A DNA stretch of 42,674 nt from JAQVWU01 sp964628455 (GCA_964628455.1 CAZVPD010000010.1:1-42674); one strand, 5' to 3'; counted from the first letter of the stretch, positions 32,774 through 41,918 are shown. Translations and numbers: made by a program. Notes: generated by a model not told the origin, from the sequence alone.

Positions 32774-35700
32774 TTATGAACAAACCACTCCGCCGATCGA
32801 CAGGATTTCGCAGAGATCGGCTATCGGAAGCACCGGAAGCCCGTCGATAAAAGCGACGGCGCGGGTCAATGTATAAAGCGAACCGTCTGCGTCCGCATGA
32901 TCGCTTCCGACCGTAAACCTGACGGTTTTTGACTTACGCGAGACGGTGAGCGTAAGAGAATTCGCGTCCCATTCGTAACCGCAGCCGAGGCGCATAAGCA
33001 GACCGTTTTTCGGATCGAAGGGAACCATATATACACCGCCGTCGCTGCTTATCGGATAATTTTTAGTGCTGAAGACCTCGCCGTTTACGGTAAGGGTATA
33101 AACCGCTTCCGGGCGCATAAGCCCGACCGATTCGATTTCGAACAGGCAGCCGGTCCCGAGCGGGTCGATGCGAAGCTGCCTGAGTTTTCCCGCGAACGTT
33201 GCTTTGGTGCCGCACGCAAGGTAATAGTCGGCAAATTCGTCCGAAGCGGTTACGGCCGTATTCAGGGAATTGTTTTGTACGAACGTTCCGGAGGTGTCGG
33301 TCGTATAGAATATTTCCATTGTACCGGGTTTATCGCACTTCATACGCACCTTTATAAAGCTGATCCCGTCAAGCTCGATCGAGAGGTTATCCGGTGACAT
33401 CACGGCGAAATCGGAAGCGGCTGACGAACCCTTTAAAACTCCGTCTGAAGACGAGAACGAACTCAGTCCGAAGCCCTGTGACCAGCCGTTCGCGCCGTCC
33501 GCAAAGTCCCATCCGGTGACTTTAACAAGGTTTGACGTATCCTCGCCGGCGCGGTAACCGGCACGCAGCAGACGGCGGTTCTGCGGGAAAAGCCCGCAGA
33601 TACGCGCTTTCTGAACTTCGTCCGGAACGAGGTTTTCATACCGGTTTTCCGGCGCGAAAACTTCGCGCACGGCGTCAAGATAGGCGAAACCGTTCCCCAG
33701 ACTCGGCATTATGTAGGTTCCCTCGCCGTATTCGTTCCATGTCGAGAGAATGACCGATTTCGAAAGCCATGAACCGCCGTCGTATTTCTTTTGAAAATCG
33801 TCCCTGACCCATTCAAGCGCGGCTTTATAATCGCTGTTTTCGATCAGTTCCGAACGGGTCCCCGCCCAGGCGACATTGTTGAATCCGACAGAAATCGTGG
33901 GAACCACATGGATCCCGGCGTTATACTGACCTGTTATATAGGATCCGTAGGCCGACGAGGTGTTCGCTTTGCCCCAGTTATAGGCGTAAACCGCGTCTGC
34001 GCCGGTATTCCTGATTTGCCCGAGCGTATCCGCCGAAGTCGTCGGCGTCTGACAGAGAATGATCGCTCCGTCGTAGCCAAGTCCGACGCATACCTCTCTC
34101 AGGTATTCGAATTCGCGTCTGACCGCTTCCTCGCTTCCGAAATCGGTGATGAGGTCGGTCAGCGAAAACACGGTGATGACCGGCTTGTTGCCGATTGTCA
34201 TATACCGCGGATCGGACAGGTAATATTCGACCCAGTACGGAACGATGAAATTACGGAAGTTATCGGACGAGCCGGGATGCGATGCGTTCGCGTTTTCCCA
34301 CATGATTGCGAATTTGATTTTATCCGAATATTTCGCGTTGAAATAACCGTCGTGGAGCGCTTCCATCATGCGCGGAGATTTTATCGGGCGGTCGGCAACC
34401 GGAGCGTACCAGCAGTAAAGCTGATAATCGACTCCGTGTTCGGCCATATATTTGATTTCCCAGTCGGCGGTCTCCGCGATTCCCTCGTCGTAGCAGCCGA
34501 GTACCGGCCTCAGCTCGTCATACGGCGTGATGCAGTCCCAGCCCCAATGATAACCGTTGCGCCAGAGCGAGCAGACCTGCGCGGCGACGTAATAACCGTC
34601 CGAACCGGCAGATAACGGCGCGGGAACATAGTCGTCGAAGTCGTTTATCTGAAAAACATAGACATCGTCGATCAACAGCTGTCCTGCGGGCAGAGTGATT
34701 TTAACGTTATCGGCGGACATCACGGAGTTTTCAAACGGGAAAAAGCCGAGTGATTTGCCGTTGACTTGAATTTCGGCGTGCTTTGTGCGCGTGTCGGCTT
34801 CAAAGCGAAGCGTATACCAGAAGTTTTTCCGGTAGGTACGCAGTTTTTCGCCTCCGCTGCAAATGAACGCGCCGTTAAGGTCCGCGGAGATTATATTCAT
34901 GCCGCTGCCTGTAAGCGCGAAAACCGCATTGTCAGCGCCGCCGGACATGAATTTAACCTCGAAGCAGATTTTTCCGTCGAATGGGACGAACGTTTTCAAA
35001 ACCGAAGCTTCGCCGTTCATCAAAAGGCTCAGGGAATCCGGAACTCCGGTGTTGCCGAGGTCTTTAAGCCTGCAGTCGCCTGTGACGGCGACACCTGCAG
35101 GGACTTCGCCGTCCGAGCCGAGGTTGAAGCGTTCGGCAGCCGGAAGGTTCCTGTAAAGGCGGACGAATAACGGCCGGACCGAAGCCGTTTCGGTTTCGGA
35201 GGTGAAAATTTTCACAGTGTCAAGCGATTTTACCGCTTCGGCGAATTTCATCGTTCCGAGATGCCCGCCGTTCAGGTTGAGGGTATATTCACCCCTGTCG
35301 AGATCGAGCTCGAGGTATATCGACAATGTTTTCGACGTGAGCGGAAACCCTGTGTTCTTATCGGAGGATAGAATAAGCCTGCCCGAATCGGCGGTAAGAC
35401 TGAAAGCGGCAAGCCCGCTTGCGCTGTCATATAACCTGAGCGTCCATCCGCTGTTACTGACGCTGCATTTTGTCTCAAATACAAGTTTTCCGGAATTCTG
35501 GGCGTTGAAGGGACGCTTCATCGAGGTACCGTATTCGGTGCTGATGTCGTTCAGCGAAACGCCCGAAAATCCGTTCGAGGCATAACCGACAGCGGCGGCA
35601 AAGTCGGCTCCGCTGCCGTCGAAATCCCAGCCGGAATTGACGATGGCAAGGTCGTCGATAAGGTAAAGCGGGTCGCCTATGGAAGTATAAGCCCGAGTTC

Positions 35701-36583
35701 CGCCCGAAGCCGCGGTATCCGATTCGCTTTTGCTTTTATACATGGTAAAACTCTCCTTTATATGGATTTCCGAAGCGGATGAATTGCCGTATGCAAACCC
35801 GGCAAGACGATAGGCGCCGCATCTCACGGCGTCGTAGCTGCCGCCCGAAACAGTGATCCGGCCGGAATCCTGCGAGATTTGATACTCGTCCGCTCCGAGG
35901 GAAGGATTCAGGTTAAACCCGATGACAAGCCCGCCGCCTTCGCCGGCCGGAATTTGCCAGCCGGTGAGATCCGCCGTTTCGGAGATAAAATCTTCGGCGG
36001 CGAGTGCGAGGAAGTAATTGTCCGGAACCGAAACCGAGCTGCCGTAAAGGCTTACTCCGCCTGCCGAGTATTCCGGATATGGATATTCATACAGGAAATA
36101 TTCGTCTTTCGGAACGGCGAACCCGTTAACGCCGACATAGTTTCCAAGAAAGTATGCGACCGCTTCCGGTAACGCATCCTCACTCGCGGCGGTGATAAGT
36201 ACGGCTCCGCCTTCGGCTTTTATCGAGAAGTCCCGGTCAGAATTCGGACGGGCGCCCTTAAGCACACCGTATTCGGATCTGCTCGCAGGGCGGTTGGTGA
36301 CGCCTACGACGATTTCCGAAGCGAGCGCGGGGATTTCCTCGCCCTTTTTAACCCAATCGGTCGTCAGCGTAAGCACCGTCCCGCATTTATCTGCAATTCC
36401 GTCGCGCAGCTCAACCGCGCAGGCAACCTCCGCATCGGAAGCGGTATCGGAACGCAGGATTACGGTCGGAGCCGCGATATATTCGGTGTCCGCGGGATTT
36501 TTCCGGTCATCGCAGGCTGTGAATATAAACAAAGCAAAAAGCATGAATAAAATCAGAATGCAGCTGACCTGTTTGATTTCCAT
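32774..36583 (-). CDS. Large GH99-like multidomain lipoprotein
   Basis: About 1269 aa from the ATG at 36583, which has AAGGGG eight bases upstream; the longer frame from 36652 lacks one. A lipobox (FTAC) anchors it outside. Order: N-terminal GH20/GH67-type domain with EIVVGVTNRPASR, two jelly-roll (LamG-like) domains, a GH99-like/WbsX barrel (WRNGYHWGWD to STWNEYGEGTYI), another beta-sandwich, and a C-terminal copper-amine-oxidase-N-like domain (FIDGLPVLPIADL). GH99-like enzymes cleave alpha-mannoside or related bonds by an endo route; whether this one does is unknown. It is followed by a binding protein, suggesting capture of the released sugar. Confidence 0.82.
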   Translation of the reverse strand: MEIKQVSCILILFMLFALFIFTACDDRKNPADTEYIAAPTVILRSDTASDAEVACAVELRDGIADKCGTVLTLTTDWVKKGEEIPALASEIVVGVTNRPASRSEYGVLKGARPNSDRDFSIKAEGGAVLITAASEDALPEAVAYFLGNYVGVNGFAVPKDEYFLYEYPYPEYSAGGVSLYGSSVSVPDNYFLALAAEDFISETADLTGWQIPAGEGGGLVIGFNLNPSLGADEYQISQDSGRITVSGGSYDAVRCGAYRLAGFAYGNSSASEIHIKESFTMYKSKSESDTAASGGTRAYTSIGDPLYLIDDLAIVNSGWDFDGSGADFAAAVGYASNGFSGVSLNDISTEYGTSMKRPFNAQNSGKLVFETKCSVSNSGWTLRLYDSASGLAAFSLTADSGRLILSSDKNTGFPLTSKTLSIYLELDLDRGEYTLNLNGGHLGTMKFAEAVKSLDTVKIFTSETETASVRPLFVRLYRNLPAAERFNLGSDGEVPAGVAVTGDCRLKDLGNTGVPDSLSLLMNGEASVLKTFVPFDGKICFEVKFMSGGADNAVFALTGSGMNIISADLNGAFICSGGEKLRTYRKNFWYTLRFEADTRTKHAEIQVNGKSLGFFPFENSVMSADNVKITLPAGQLLIDDVYVFQINDFDDYVPAPLSAGSDGYYVAAQVCSLWRNGYHWGWDCITPYDELRPVLGCYDEGIAETADWEIKYMAEHGVDYQLYCWYAPVADRPIKSPRMMEALHDGYFNAKYSDKIKFAIMWENANASHPGSSDNFRNFIVPYWVEYYLSDPRYMTIGNKPVITVFSLTDLITDFGSEEAVRREFEYLREVCVGLGYDGAIILCQTPTTSADTLGQIRNTGADAVYAYNWGKANTSSAYGSYITGQYNAGIHVVPTISVGFNNVAWAGTRSELIENSDYKAALEWVRDDFQKKYDGGSWLSKSVILSTWNEYGEGTYIMPSLGNGFAYLDAVREVFAPENRYENLVPDEVQKARICGLFPQNRRLLRAGYRAGEDTSNLVKVTGWDFADGANGWSQGFGLSSFSSSDGVLKGSSAASDFAVMSPDNLSIELDGISFIKVRMKCDKPGTMEIFYTTDTSGTFVQNNSLNTAVTASDEFADYYLACGTKATFAGKLRQLRIDPLGTGCLFEIESVGLMRPEAVYTLTVNGEVFSTKNYPISSDGGVYMVPFDPKNGLLMRLGCGYEWDANSLTLTVSRKSKTVRFTVGSDHADADGSLYTLTRAVAFIDGLPVLPIADLCEILSIGGVVCS

Positions 36584-36623
36584 TATGTCCCCTTCGATTT
36601 TATTTGATATGCCTGTTTCATTT

Positions 36624-36652
36624 ATTCTATCACTTTGGATCAGGATATTCAA
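36624..36652 (-). promoter_or_regulatory. Promoter of the GH99-like gene
   Basis: Minus strand: TTGAAT at 36652-36647, a 17-base spacer, TAGAAT at 36629-36624, about 40 bases before the ATG at 36583. Confidence 0.6.
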
Positions 36653-37147
36653 TATCGAAATGGCTTATTATCAATATTTCATATGTCATCCTGTCAAAGA
36701 AATTTCGAACCGGGTCCGGCATCAGCCTGCTTAACCGGATTATACCGGGATTTATGCGGTTATAAACAGGGTTGACCGAACGGCAGATAATCTTCACGCA
36801 GCAGAATGAATAAAGATATTGCAGTAGTCAAACGCATGTGAAAACAGCCTTTTAAAAATAGCGCATATGAAGCACGAAGAAATTTACGGCGGTCGAATAT
36901 CCGGCGGTTATTTTCAAACGCGCCGTGATCCTGTCCGGACAGTATTTTCGTTTGCCGACGCCGAAAACGCTTTCAGCCGCATTCAGGGCGCAGGCGTCCT
37001 CCTGTGCATGCTTTTTGCCGGAAGTTTCTTCACCCGCTTTTTTTCGGCCGGGTCCGGGACCGGACAAACGAATCCCTTTTTCTTTGCGAACTTTGCCTCT
37101 TGCCTCCGCACAGAGAGTTGATAAAAATAATTTCATTTTAGAATTTA
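36653..37147. other. Gene-free interval without recognised features
   Basis: About 500 bases between the divergent promoters of the GH99-like gene and the second binding protein. Short frames on both strands have no ribosome sites or family features. No terminator, tRNA or repeat was found by eye. It may be remnant sequence. Confidence 0.5.
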
Positions 37148-37175
37148 TTGACAAATGTTTTATACTATGTATAAT
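37148..37175 (+). promoter_or_regulatory. Consensus promoter of the second binding-protein gene
   Basis: TTGACA at 37148-37153, a 16-base spacer, TATAAT at 37170-37175, both perfect hexamers. The start would be near 37182, just before the inverted repeat. Confidence 0.8.
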
Positions 37176-37190
37176 ATATCCTATCATTTA

Positions 37191-37223
37191 TTCTGTATAT
37201 GGAATTGCTTATCATATACAGAA
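37191..37223 (+). repeat. Perfect inverted repeat in the 5-prime leader (operator or hairpin)
   Basis: TTCTGTATATG-N11-CATATACAGAA, 11-bp perfect arms, about ten bases after the predicted start and 33 bases before the ATG. The location just downstream of a strong promoter fits a repressor operator; the IclR gene downstream is a candidate regulator. It could also form an RNA stem. Confidence 0.6.
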
Positions 37224-37256
37224 TCGGCACAGAACAAATAACGGGAGGAATTATCA

Positions 37257-38786
37257 ATGAATAACCCTGTAAAACGTTTTCCCGCATTGCTTTTGCTCGT
37301 TTCTGTCCTTACGGTCCTGTTGTTTACCTCGTGCCTGGAACAGGAAACAAAGTTAACGGACATCACATCCGATGAAAGTCAAACGAAGGCCGCAGAAACG
37401 GATGAGGCGGAATACAGAAATTCGATACCGGACGATCTGCCTGATGCCGATTTTGGCGGATACGAATTTCGTATTCTCACAAGATCGAATTCCATGGCAT
37501 ACTGCGCCCATACCGAAGATCTGTATGTCGAAGCATTAAACGGCGACGTTATCAACGATGCGGTGTATGAACGGAATATAAAAGTTGAAGACCGCTTTAA
37601 TTTCAGGATCAGGCCGGTCGTTATTGACGCAGCCGACGAGAGCAAGCCGACGGCGGCCTTGAAAAAAAGCGTGCTTTCCGGCGGAGACGATTACGACATG
37701 ATGATCGACCATATGATTTACATGGGTATTGCGGCTACGGCAGGCGTGTTCTATAACTGGTATGACATACCCTGTATCGATTTCGACAAACCGTGGTGGA
37801 TCAGGGACGCCAATGAAAAGCTGACGATAGACGGGAAATCGTTTTATGCATTGAGCGATCTGTCATTCAACACCATCGATTATACATGCTGCATTTTCTT
37901 CAACAGAAATCTTCTGGAAGATTATAATATCGAAATACCTTACAGCGCGGTAAATGCCGATAAATGGACGATTGATTACCTGATGTCCGTCACAAAAGAT
38001 ATTTATACGGATATCAATAACGACGGCAAAAGGGACGAGGACGACTTATACGGCTATGTTTCTAACGCATACAGTGCGACAGTGACCTATTTATGGGCTT
38101 TTGACAATCCGGTGACCGCGACCGGCGGTGACGGTTATCCGAAACTTGTCATAAACAATGAAAAGACGCAGGCTATTGTCGAAAAAATGTATGAATACTA
38201 TTATAACGATCAGGGATCGTATGTGATCAACACGGGTTCATCACCGAAAGGAACCAGCTGGATCGATGTAGCTGCGAACAGTTTTGACAACGGCAATGCG
38301 GTTTTCGCAACGGGTATGTTTGTGAATGCAAAAATGCAGTTCCGCGATCTTGAAGACAATTACGGCATTCTGCCCTATCCGATGTGGGATGAAAATCAGG
38401 ACGGATATTATACCATGCTCGACGGACATGGTCCGATGATGGGTGTTCCGGCTACCGTATCCGATACCGAAAGGAACGGGATCATCATCGAAGCGATGAG
38501 CGCCGAAGGATATAAGCTGGTAACGCCGGCTTATTACGAAGTTGCGCTGAAAACAAAATATACACGTGACAGTGAATCGGCTCAGATGGTGGATATCGTC
38601 ATGGCCGGAAGGACGTTCGATTTCGGATACATGTATGACGGCTGGAACGGCATGGCGTTTTGTCTTCAGACAATGATGGTGGACAAAAATACGGATTTCG
38701 CCTCGTTTTACGCTAAAAACGAAGCGAAAGTCACAAAATATTACGATAAAGTCATACAGGCATACAATGATTACAGCGTTGATTAG
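37257..38786 (+). CDS. Extracellular solute-binding lipoprotein (paralogue)
   Basis: 509 aa with lipobox FTSC (Cys22), acidic Thr-rich linker and the binding-protein fold. It shares the sub-motifs FGGYEFRIL, VINDAVYERN, KPWWIRDANEKL, DINNDGKRDEDDLYGY (calcium-type loop) and ILPYPMWDENQ with the protein at 31217. AGGAGG lies before the ATG. It is expressed from its own consensus promoter and is followed 50 bases later by an IclR gene. No permease is nearby. Confidence 0.88.
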   Translation: MNNPVKRFPALLLLVSVLTVLLFTSCLEQETKLTDITSDESQTKAAETDEAEYRNSIPDDLPDADFGGYEFRILTRSNSMAYCAHTEDLYVEALNGDVINDAVYERNIKVEDRFNFRIRPVVIDAADESKPTAALKKSVLSGGDDYDMMIDHMIYMGIAATAGVFYNWYDIPCIDFDKPWWIRDANEKLTIDGKSFYALSDLSFNTIDYTCCIFFNRNLLEDYNIEIPYSAVNADKWTIDYLMSVTKDIYTDINNDGKRDEDDLYGYVSNAYSATVTYLWAFDNPVTATGGDGYPKLVINNEKTQAIVEKMYEYYYNDQGSYVINTGSSPKGTSWIDVAANSFDNGNAVFATGMFVNAKMQFRDLEDNYGILPYPMWDENQDGYYTMLDGHGPMMGVPATVSDTERNGIIIEAMSAEGYKLVTPAYYEVALKTKYTRDSESAQMVDIVMAGRTFDFGYMYDGWNGMAFCLQTMMVDKNTDFASFYAKNEAKVTKYYDKVIQAYNDYSVD

Positions 38787-38836
38787 AAGAAGTAAAAAAA
38801 AGCTGCCCGGTCATCGGCAGTAAAGCGGAGGCGTCA

Positions 38837-39412
38837 TTGAAAAAAAGAAACGAAGACGGCGAAGTCAAAACAGGCGGTGAAAAATATCCGGCGCCGGCTG
38901 TGACGAAACTGCTCAACATCATCGAACTGCTGAGTGAAACGCAAAAGGAGCTTTCGATCAACGAAATCGCCAGGCTGACCGGTTCGCCTGTCAATTCCGT
39001 CTACAGGATATGTCTCATTCTTGAAAGCAGAGGATATATCGAAAAAGATTTTTATACCGGGTTATACCAACTCGGTATGAGTTTCCATAAAATCGGAGAA
39101 GCCGCGGTCAACCGCATCGATTTCAGAAGGTATGCGCTGCCGGTCATGGATTCGTTATGCGATGAATCCGGTGAAACGGTGCATTTGTGCGTATTCAGCG
39201 GCGGGATGCTTGTTTTGCTGGATCAGATCGAAACCAAACAGCCGATAAAAATCCACGTTGAAAGCGGTTCCGTTCTGCTTCCTCACGCTTCGGCATTCGG
39301 GAAAGTGATACTGGCACATCTCGATGAAGACGAATCCGGCGGCTGCGCACCGGGTAAACTTGTACCGCTGACCTCCCATACGATCACATCGGCCGACCGG
39401 CTGAAAGAATAG
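38837..39412 (+). CDS. IclR-family regulator, interrupted by an in-frame TAG
   Basis: Starts with TTG six bases after GGAGG. Residues about 18-80 form the winged HTH (KELSINEIARLTGSPVNSVY in two helices). The effector-binding domain follows (GETVHLCVFSGG, PLTSHTITSADRLKE). A TAG at 39410-39412 ends the frame after 191 aa, but the same frame continues with normal IclR sequence for 79 more codons. CAG to TAG would be the simplest change. If not read through, the protein lacks part of the effector domain. It is placed after the sugar-binding gene, which it may control. Confidence 0.88.
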   Translation: MKKRNEDGEVKTGGEKYPAPAVTKLLNIIELLSETQKELSINEIARLTGSPVNSVYRICLILESRGYIEKDFYTGLYQLGMSFHKIGEAAVNRIDFRRYALPVMDSLCDESGETVHLCVFSGGMLVLLDQIETKQPIKIHVESGSVLLPHASAFGKVILAHLDEDESGGCAPGKLVPLTSHTITSADRLKE

Positions 39413-39649
39413 TTTGAAGAGATCCGCCTGTCCAATACCGCATATGATATGGAGGAATATATGGAAGGCGTCGTCTGTATCGGCAGCGCGGTTTTCGGTA
39501 AAAACGCGAAAGCAGCCGGAGCCATAGGGATCATGGGACCGAAATACAGATTCGACGACGAAAAAATTGCCTCCTGCGCAAAATCGGTGCGTTTCCATGC
39601 AGAGACACTGTCAAAAAAGCTGGGGTACAGCGCTTTGATCCGGCGATGA
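39413..39649 (+). pseudogene. C-terminal part of the IclR regulator beyond the TAG
   Basis: In the same frame as the upstream part, starting FEEIRLSNTAYDMEEY. The GVVCIGSAVFG and AAGAIGIMGP strands and the final KKLGYSA helix complete a standard IclR effector domain; the joined product would have 270 aa, normal for the family. An ATG at 39449 has weak support (GGAG overlaps it) and would not make a useful protein. From 39650 to 39820 no further feature is seen. Confidence 0.85.
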
Positions 39650-39820
39650 AGCTGCAGCATTCGTTTTTTGTTCGCCCTGTTCCGGTTCTTTGACATTAAA
39701 AACATGCCGGATCTATTGATACGATTTGTACAGACCGGCGCTGTATACCGTGATACGAAGATTTTTAAACCGTTTATGGTCCGCGGTATGCTCTGACAGA
39801 AGCGACGACCGTATCCTCCT

Positions 39821-40855
39821 CTACTCCCTGCTGCCGGATTCCCTCGCCGTTTCGATCATTGCCGTCATATTCTCCTCCGGCACATCCTTCGGGACCATCT
39901 CGCCGCTGTTGAAGATGTAACCGCCGCCTTGTTTTCCGGTGTTCATCACACGGGCGGTTTCCCTGCGGACATCTTCCGGGGAGCCGTACAGAAGAACGCC
40001 GATCGGATCCAAGTTCCCCAGTATGCAGACCTTGCCGCCGATCTCGCGCTTCACGGCGGCCAGATCCGCGCCGGGACCGACGCTCAGCGCACTGATACCC
40101 GTGGCGGCCTGCGCCTTCATGTGCTCGATGCTGTGTTCGCTGGCATGGTAAAAGCTGAATCCGCCTGCACGGTCATAAGCCTGCGCGCACTGCTTCACGC
40201 TTTCAAAGGCAAACTGCATGTAGTCCCCAACCGATATCAGATGACCCGATGCGTTGCAGTCGCCGAACCAGATGGCATCGGCGCCCGCTTCGATCTGAGC
40301 GCAGCCCCACACCGTCTGCATCTCCGCAAAAAACTTTACCGTATCAAGCACGAGCCGGGGGTTGTCATAGAGCAGCATCAGCGTCTCCGTCATGCCATAC
40401 AAAAGCGTGGCGGAGGAAAAAGGCGCGGCTGTCCTGCCCGTCACGCAGACGCTGTCGCCGAATTCATCCTTGACGCGCCTGATGGCATCCAGCAGCACGG
40501 GCATCCTGCCGTCCTTTTTCGGGTCGGGCATTTTCAGGTGATTCAATGTTTCATAGGTCGCGGGAAGATAATCACAGGTGGCGGGCAAAATATTGCCCTC
40601 GCCTTTTGATCCCACACCCAGCACTTCAAATTCAATGCAGTCGTCCACCTGCAGCCAGGCCCAGTCATAATCAAAACGCCTGATCGCTTCGATCTGGCAT
40701 CTGGCCATGACCCCGGGGTCGCGGTTATAACGCGCATAGATCTCGCCCGCCATGCGCACGTCAAATTCCTCGCTGCAGGCAAACACCGGCACCCTGTCCG
40801 GTATCTGCAGTTTCACACATTTCCCGATATCCTTCAGCACACCCTGATAAGCCAT
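39821..40855 (-). CDS. Uroporphyrinogen decarboxylase-like (URO-D/MtaA fold) protein
   Basis: 344 aa barrel protein of the URO-D superfamily, which includes true decarboxylases and MtaA/MtbA methyl-transferases. The zinc site of the methyl-transferases (His-x-Cys and a later Cys) is not kept: FYHASEH has Ser for the first Cys, and IFNSGEMVP has Glu for the second. The haem-type N-terminal RQAGR motif is also missing. It is probably a degradative paralogue of unknown reaction. It follows the Gfo/Idh/MocA gene by 61 bases. Confidence 0.8.
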   Translation of the reverse strand: MAYQGVLKDIGKCVKLQIPDRVPVFACSEEFDVRMAGEIYARYNRDPGVMARCQIEAIRRFDYDWAWLQVDDCIEFEVLGVGSKGEGNILPATCDYLPATYETLNHLKMPDPKKDGRMPVLLDAIRRVKDEFGDSVCVTGRTAAPFSSATLLYGMTETLMLLYDNPRLVLDTVKFFAEMQTVWGCAQIEAGADAIWFGDCNASGHLISVGDYMQFAFESVKQCAQAYDRAGGFSFYHASEHSIEHMKAQAATGISALSVGPGADLAAVKREIGGKVCILGNLDPIGVLLYGSPEDVRRETARVMNTGKQGGGYIFNSGEMVPKDVPEENMTAMIETARESGSRE

Positions 40856-40916
40856 TTCGTTTCCTCCCGAAAGAATAGGGATTCAGTTTTATATGACGGC
40901 CGGTCTCCCGCATGAA

Positions 40917-41918
40917 TCACCGGAGCGCAGGTATCTTCAGCACGCTGTTCTCCCTGCATGCCTTCACGGCATATAACGTCGCGGCAATCGTGTTATAGGC
41001 GTCTTCGGGGGTGACAAGCGGTTTAAGGTCTTTTTCAATGCACGTCAGGAAATGATCGATCTCATTGTAAAACGGATGCCCCTGCGTTTGATTTTCGGAA
41101 GGGGGCAGCTCAAGCCACGGATCGGGCCCGTGATCGTCCATGCCTTCAAGAAACATCCTTCCGCCAACAATTCTGCCCTTTGTGCCATACACAGCCATGT
41201 TGTATACGTTGGGCATGGGTCCGGGGTTGCCGTATAAAGCCGTGACCTTGCCTATGGCGCCGTTTTGAAACCTGAGCATCGCTATCATGGACGCATCGTG
41301 TATCATCTCGGGATATGCGATGCGGTTGGAAAAGGCAGCGACCTCAGCCACATCTCCGACATACCATCTCAGAAGATCCAGCGGGTGGCAGCCGCCCCCG
41401 ACCATCGGGATTTCTTCATTCACCTTCCACTTTTCCATGTGCAGCTGATAACGGAGGTCATGAATGTAATCCGCCTGAACATAATTGATCTCACCGAGGA
41501 TCCCCGTATCTATCCGGTTTTTGACCAGAGAGAAGTAATTGTCAAACCTCAGAACATGGCCGACCAGCACTTTCTTATCGGGGTGCTTTCTGTATACACC
41601 GACCATTGCTTCCGCATCTTCCAGGGAATCGGCCATCGGCTTTTCCACAAAAACATGGTGTCCGGTCTCAAGAGCCAGTTGAAACGGCTCCCTGTGGCGG
41701 TCATCGGACGTATTCACGCTGATAACCCCGATCGCATCATCGTGTAAAATCTCATAATCCCCGTAGCCTTTTACCCCGAACCTCTCCACGGCGTAATCCA
41801 GCCTGTCCCGATCGGTATCACAAACCGCCGCCAGTCTGGCTTTGGGATGTTTCATATAGTTCTCGCAGTGCGCCAGTCCGTTGTGTCCGAGTCCGATGAC
41901 TCCTACTCCGATTTTCAT
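40917..41918 (-). CDS. Gfo/Idh/MocA-family oxidoreductase
   Basis: NAD(P)-dependent sugar or polyol dehydrogenase. The N-terminal Rossmann fold has GVIGLGHNG (about 5-13), and FVEKPMAD carries the catalytic Lys. The C-terminal alpha/beta domain has GGGCHPLDLLRWY with a His near the active site. ATG at 41918 is used because GGGGG lies eight bases upstream; the alternative at 41933 has no site. It is 333 aa and first in a leftward operon with the URO-D-like gene, so the two probably act on the same substrate. Confidence 0.92.
   Translation of the reverse strand: MKIGVGVIGLGHNGLAHCENYMKHPKARLAAVCDTDRDRLDYAVERFGVKGYGDYEILHDDAIGVISVNTSDDRHREPFQLALETGHHVFVEKPMADSLEDAEAMVGVYRKHPDKKVLVGHVLRFDNYFSLVKNRIDTGILGEINYVQADYIHDLRYQLHMEKWKVNEEIPMVGGGCHPLDLLRWYVGDVAEVAAFSNRIAYPEMIHDASMIAMLRFQNGAIGKVTALYGNPGPMPNVYNMAVYGTKGRIVGGRMFLEGMDDHGPDPWLELPPSENQTQGHPFYNEIDHFLTCIEKDLKPLVTPEDAYNTIAATLYAVKACRENSVLKIPALR

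Noticed and set aside
33791..34615. 274-aa plus-strand frame within the GH99-like gene
   Set aside because: It is a shadow of the large minus-strand gene; composition is Arg-rich and no start signal is present.
36867..37121. Overlapping frames of 84-111 aa in both directions
   Set aside because: They lack ribosome sites and familiar motifs and are low-quality in composition; treated as non-coding.
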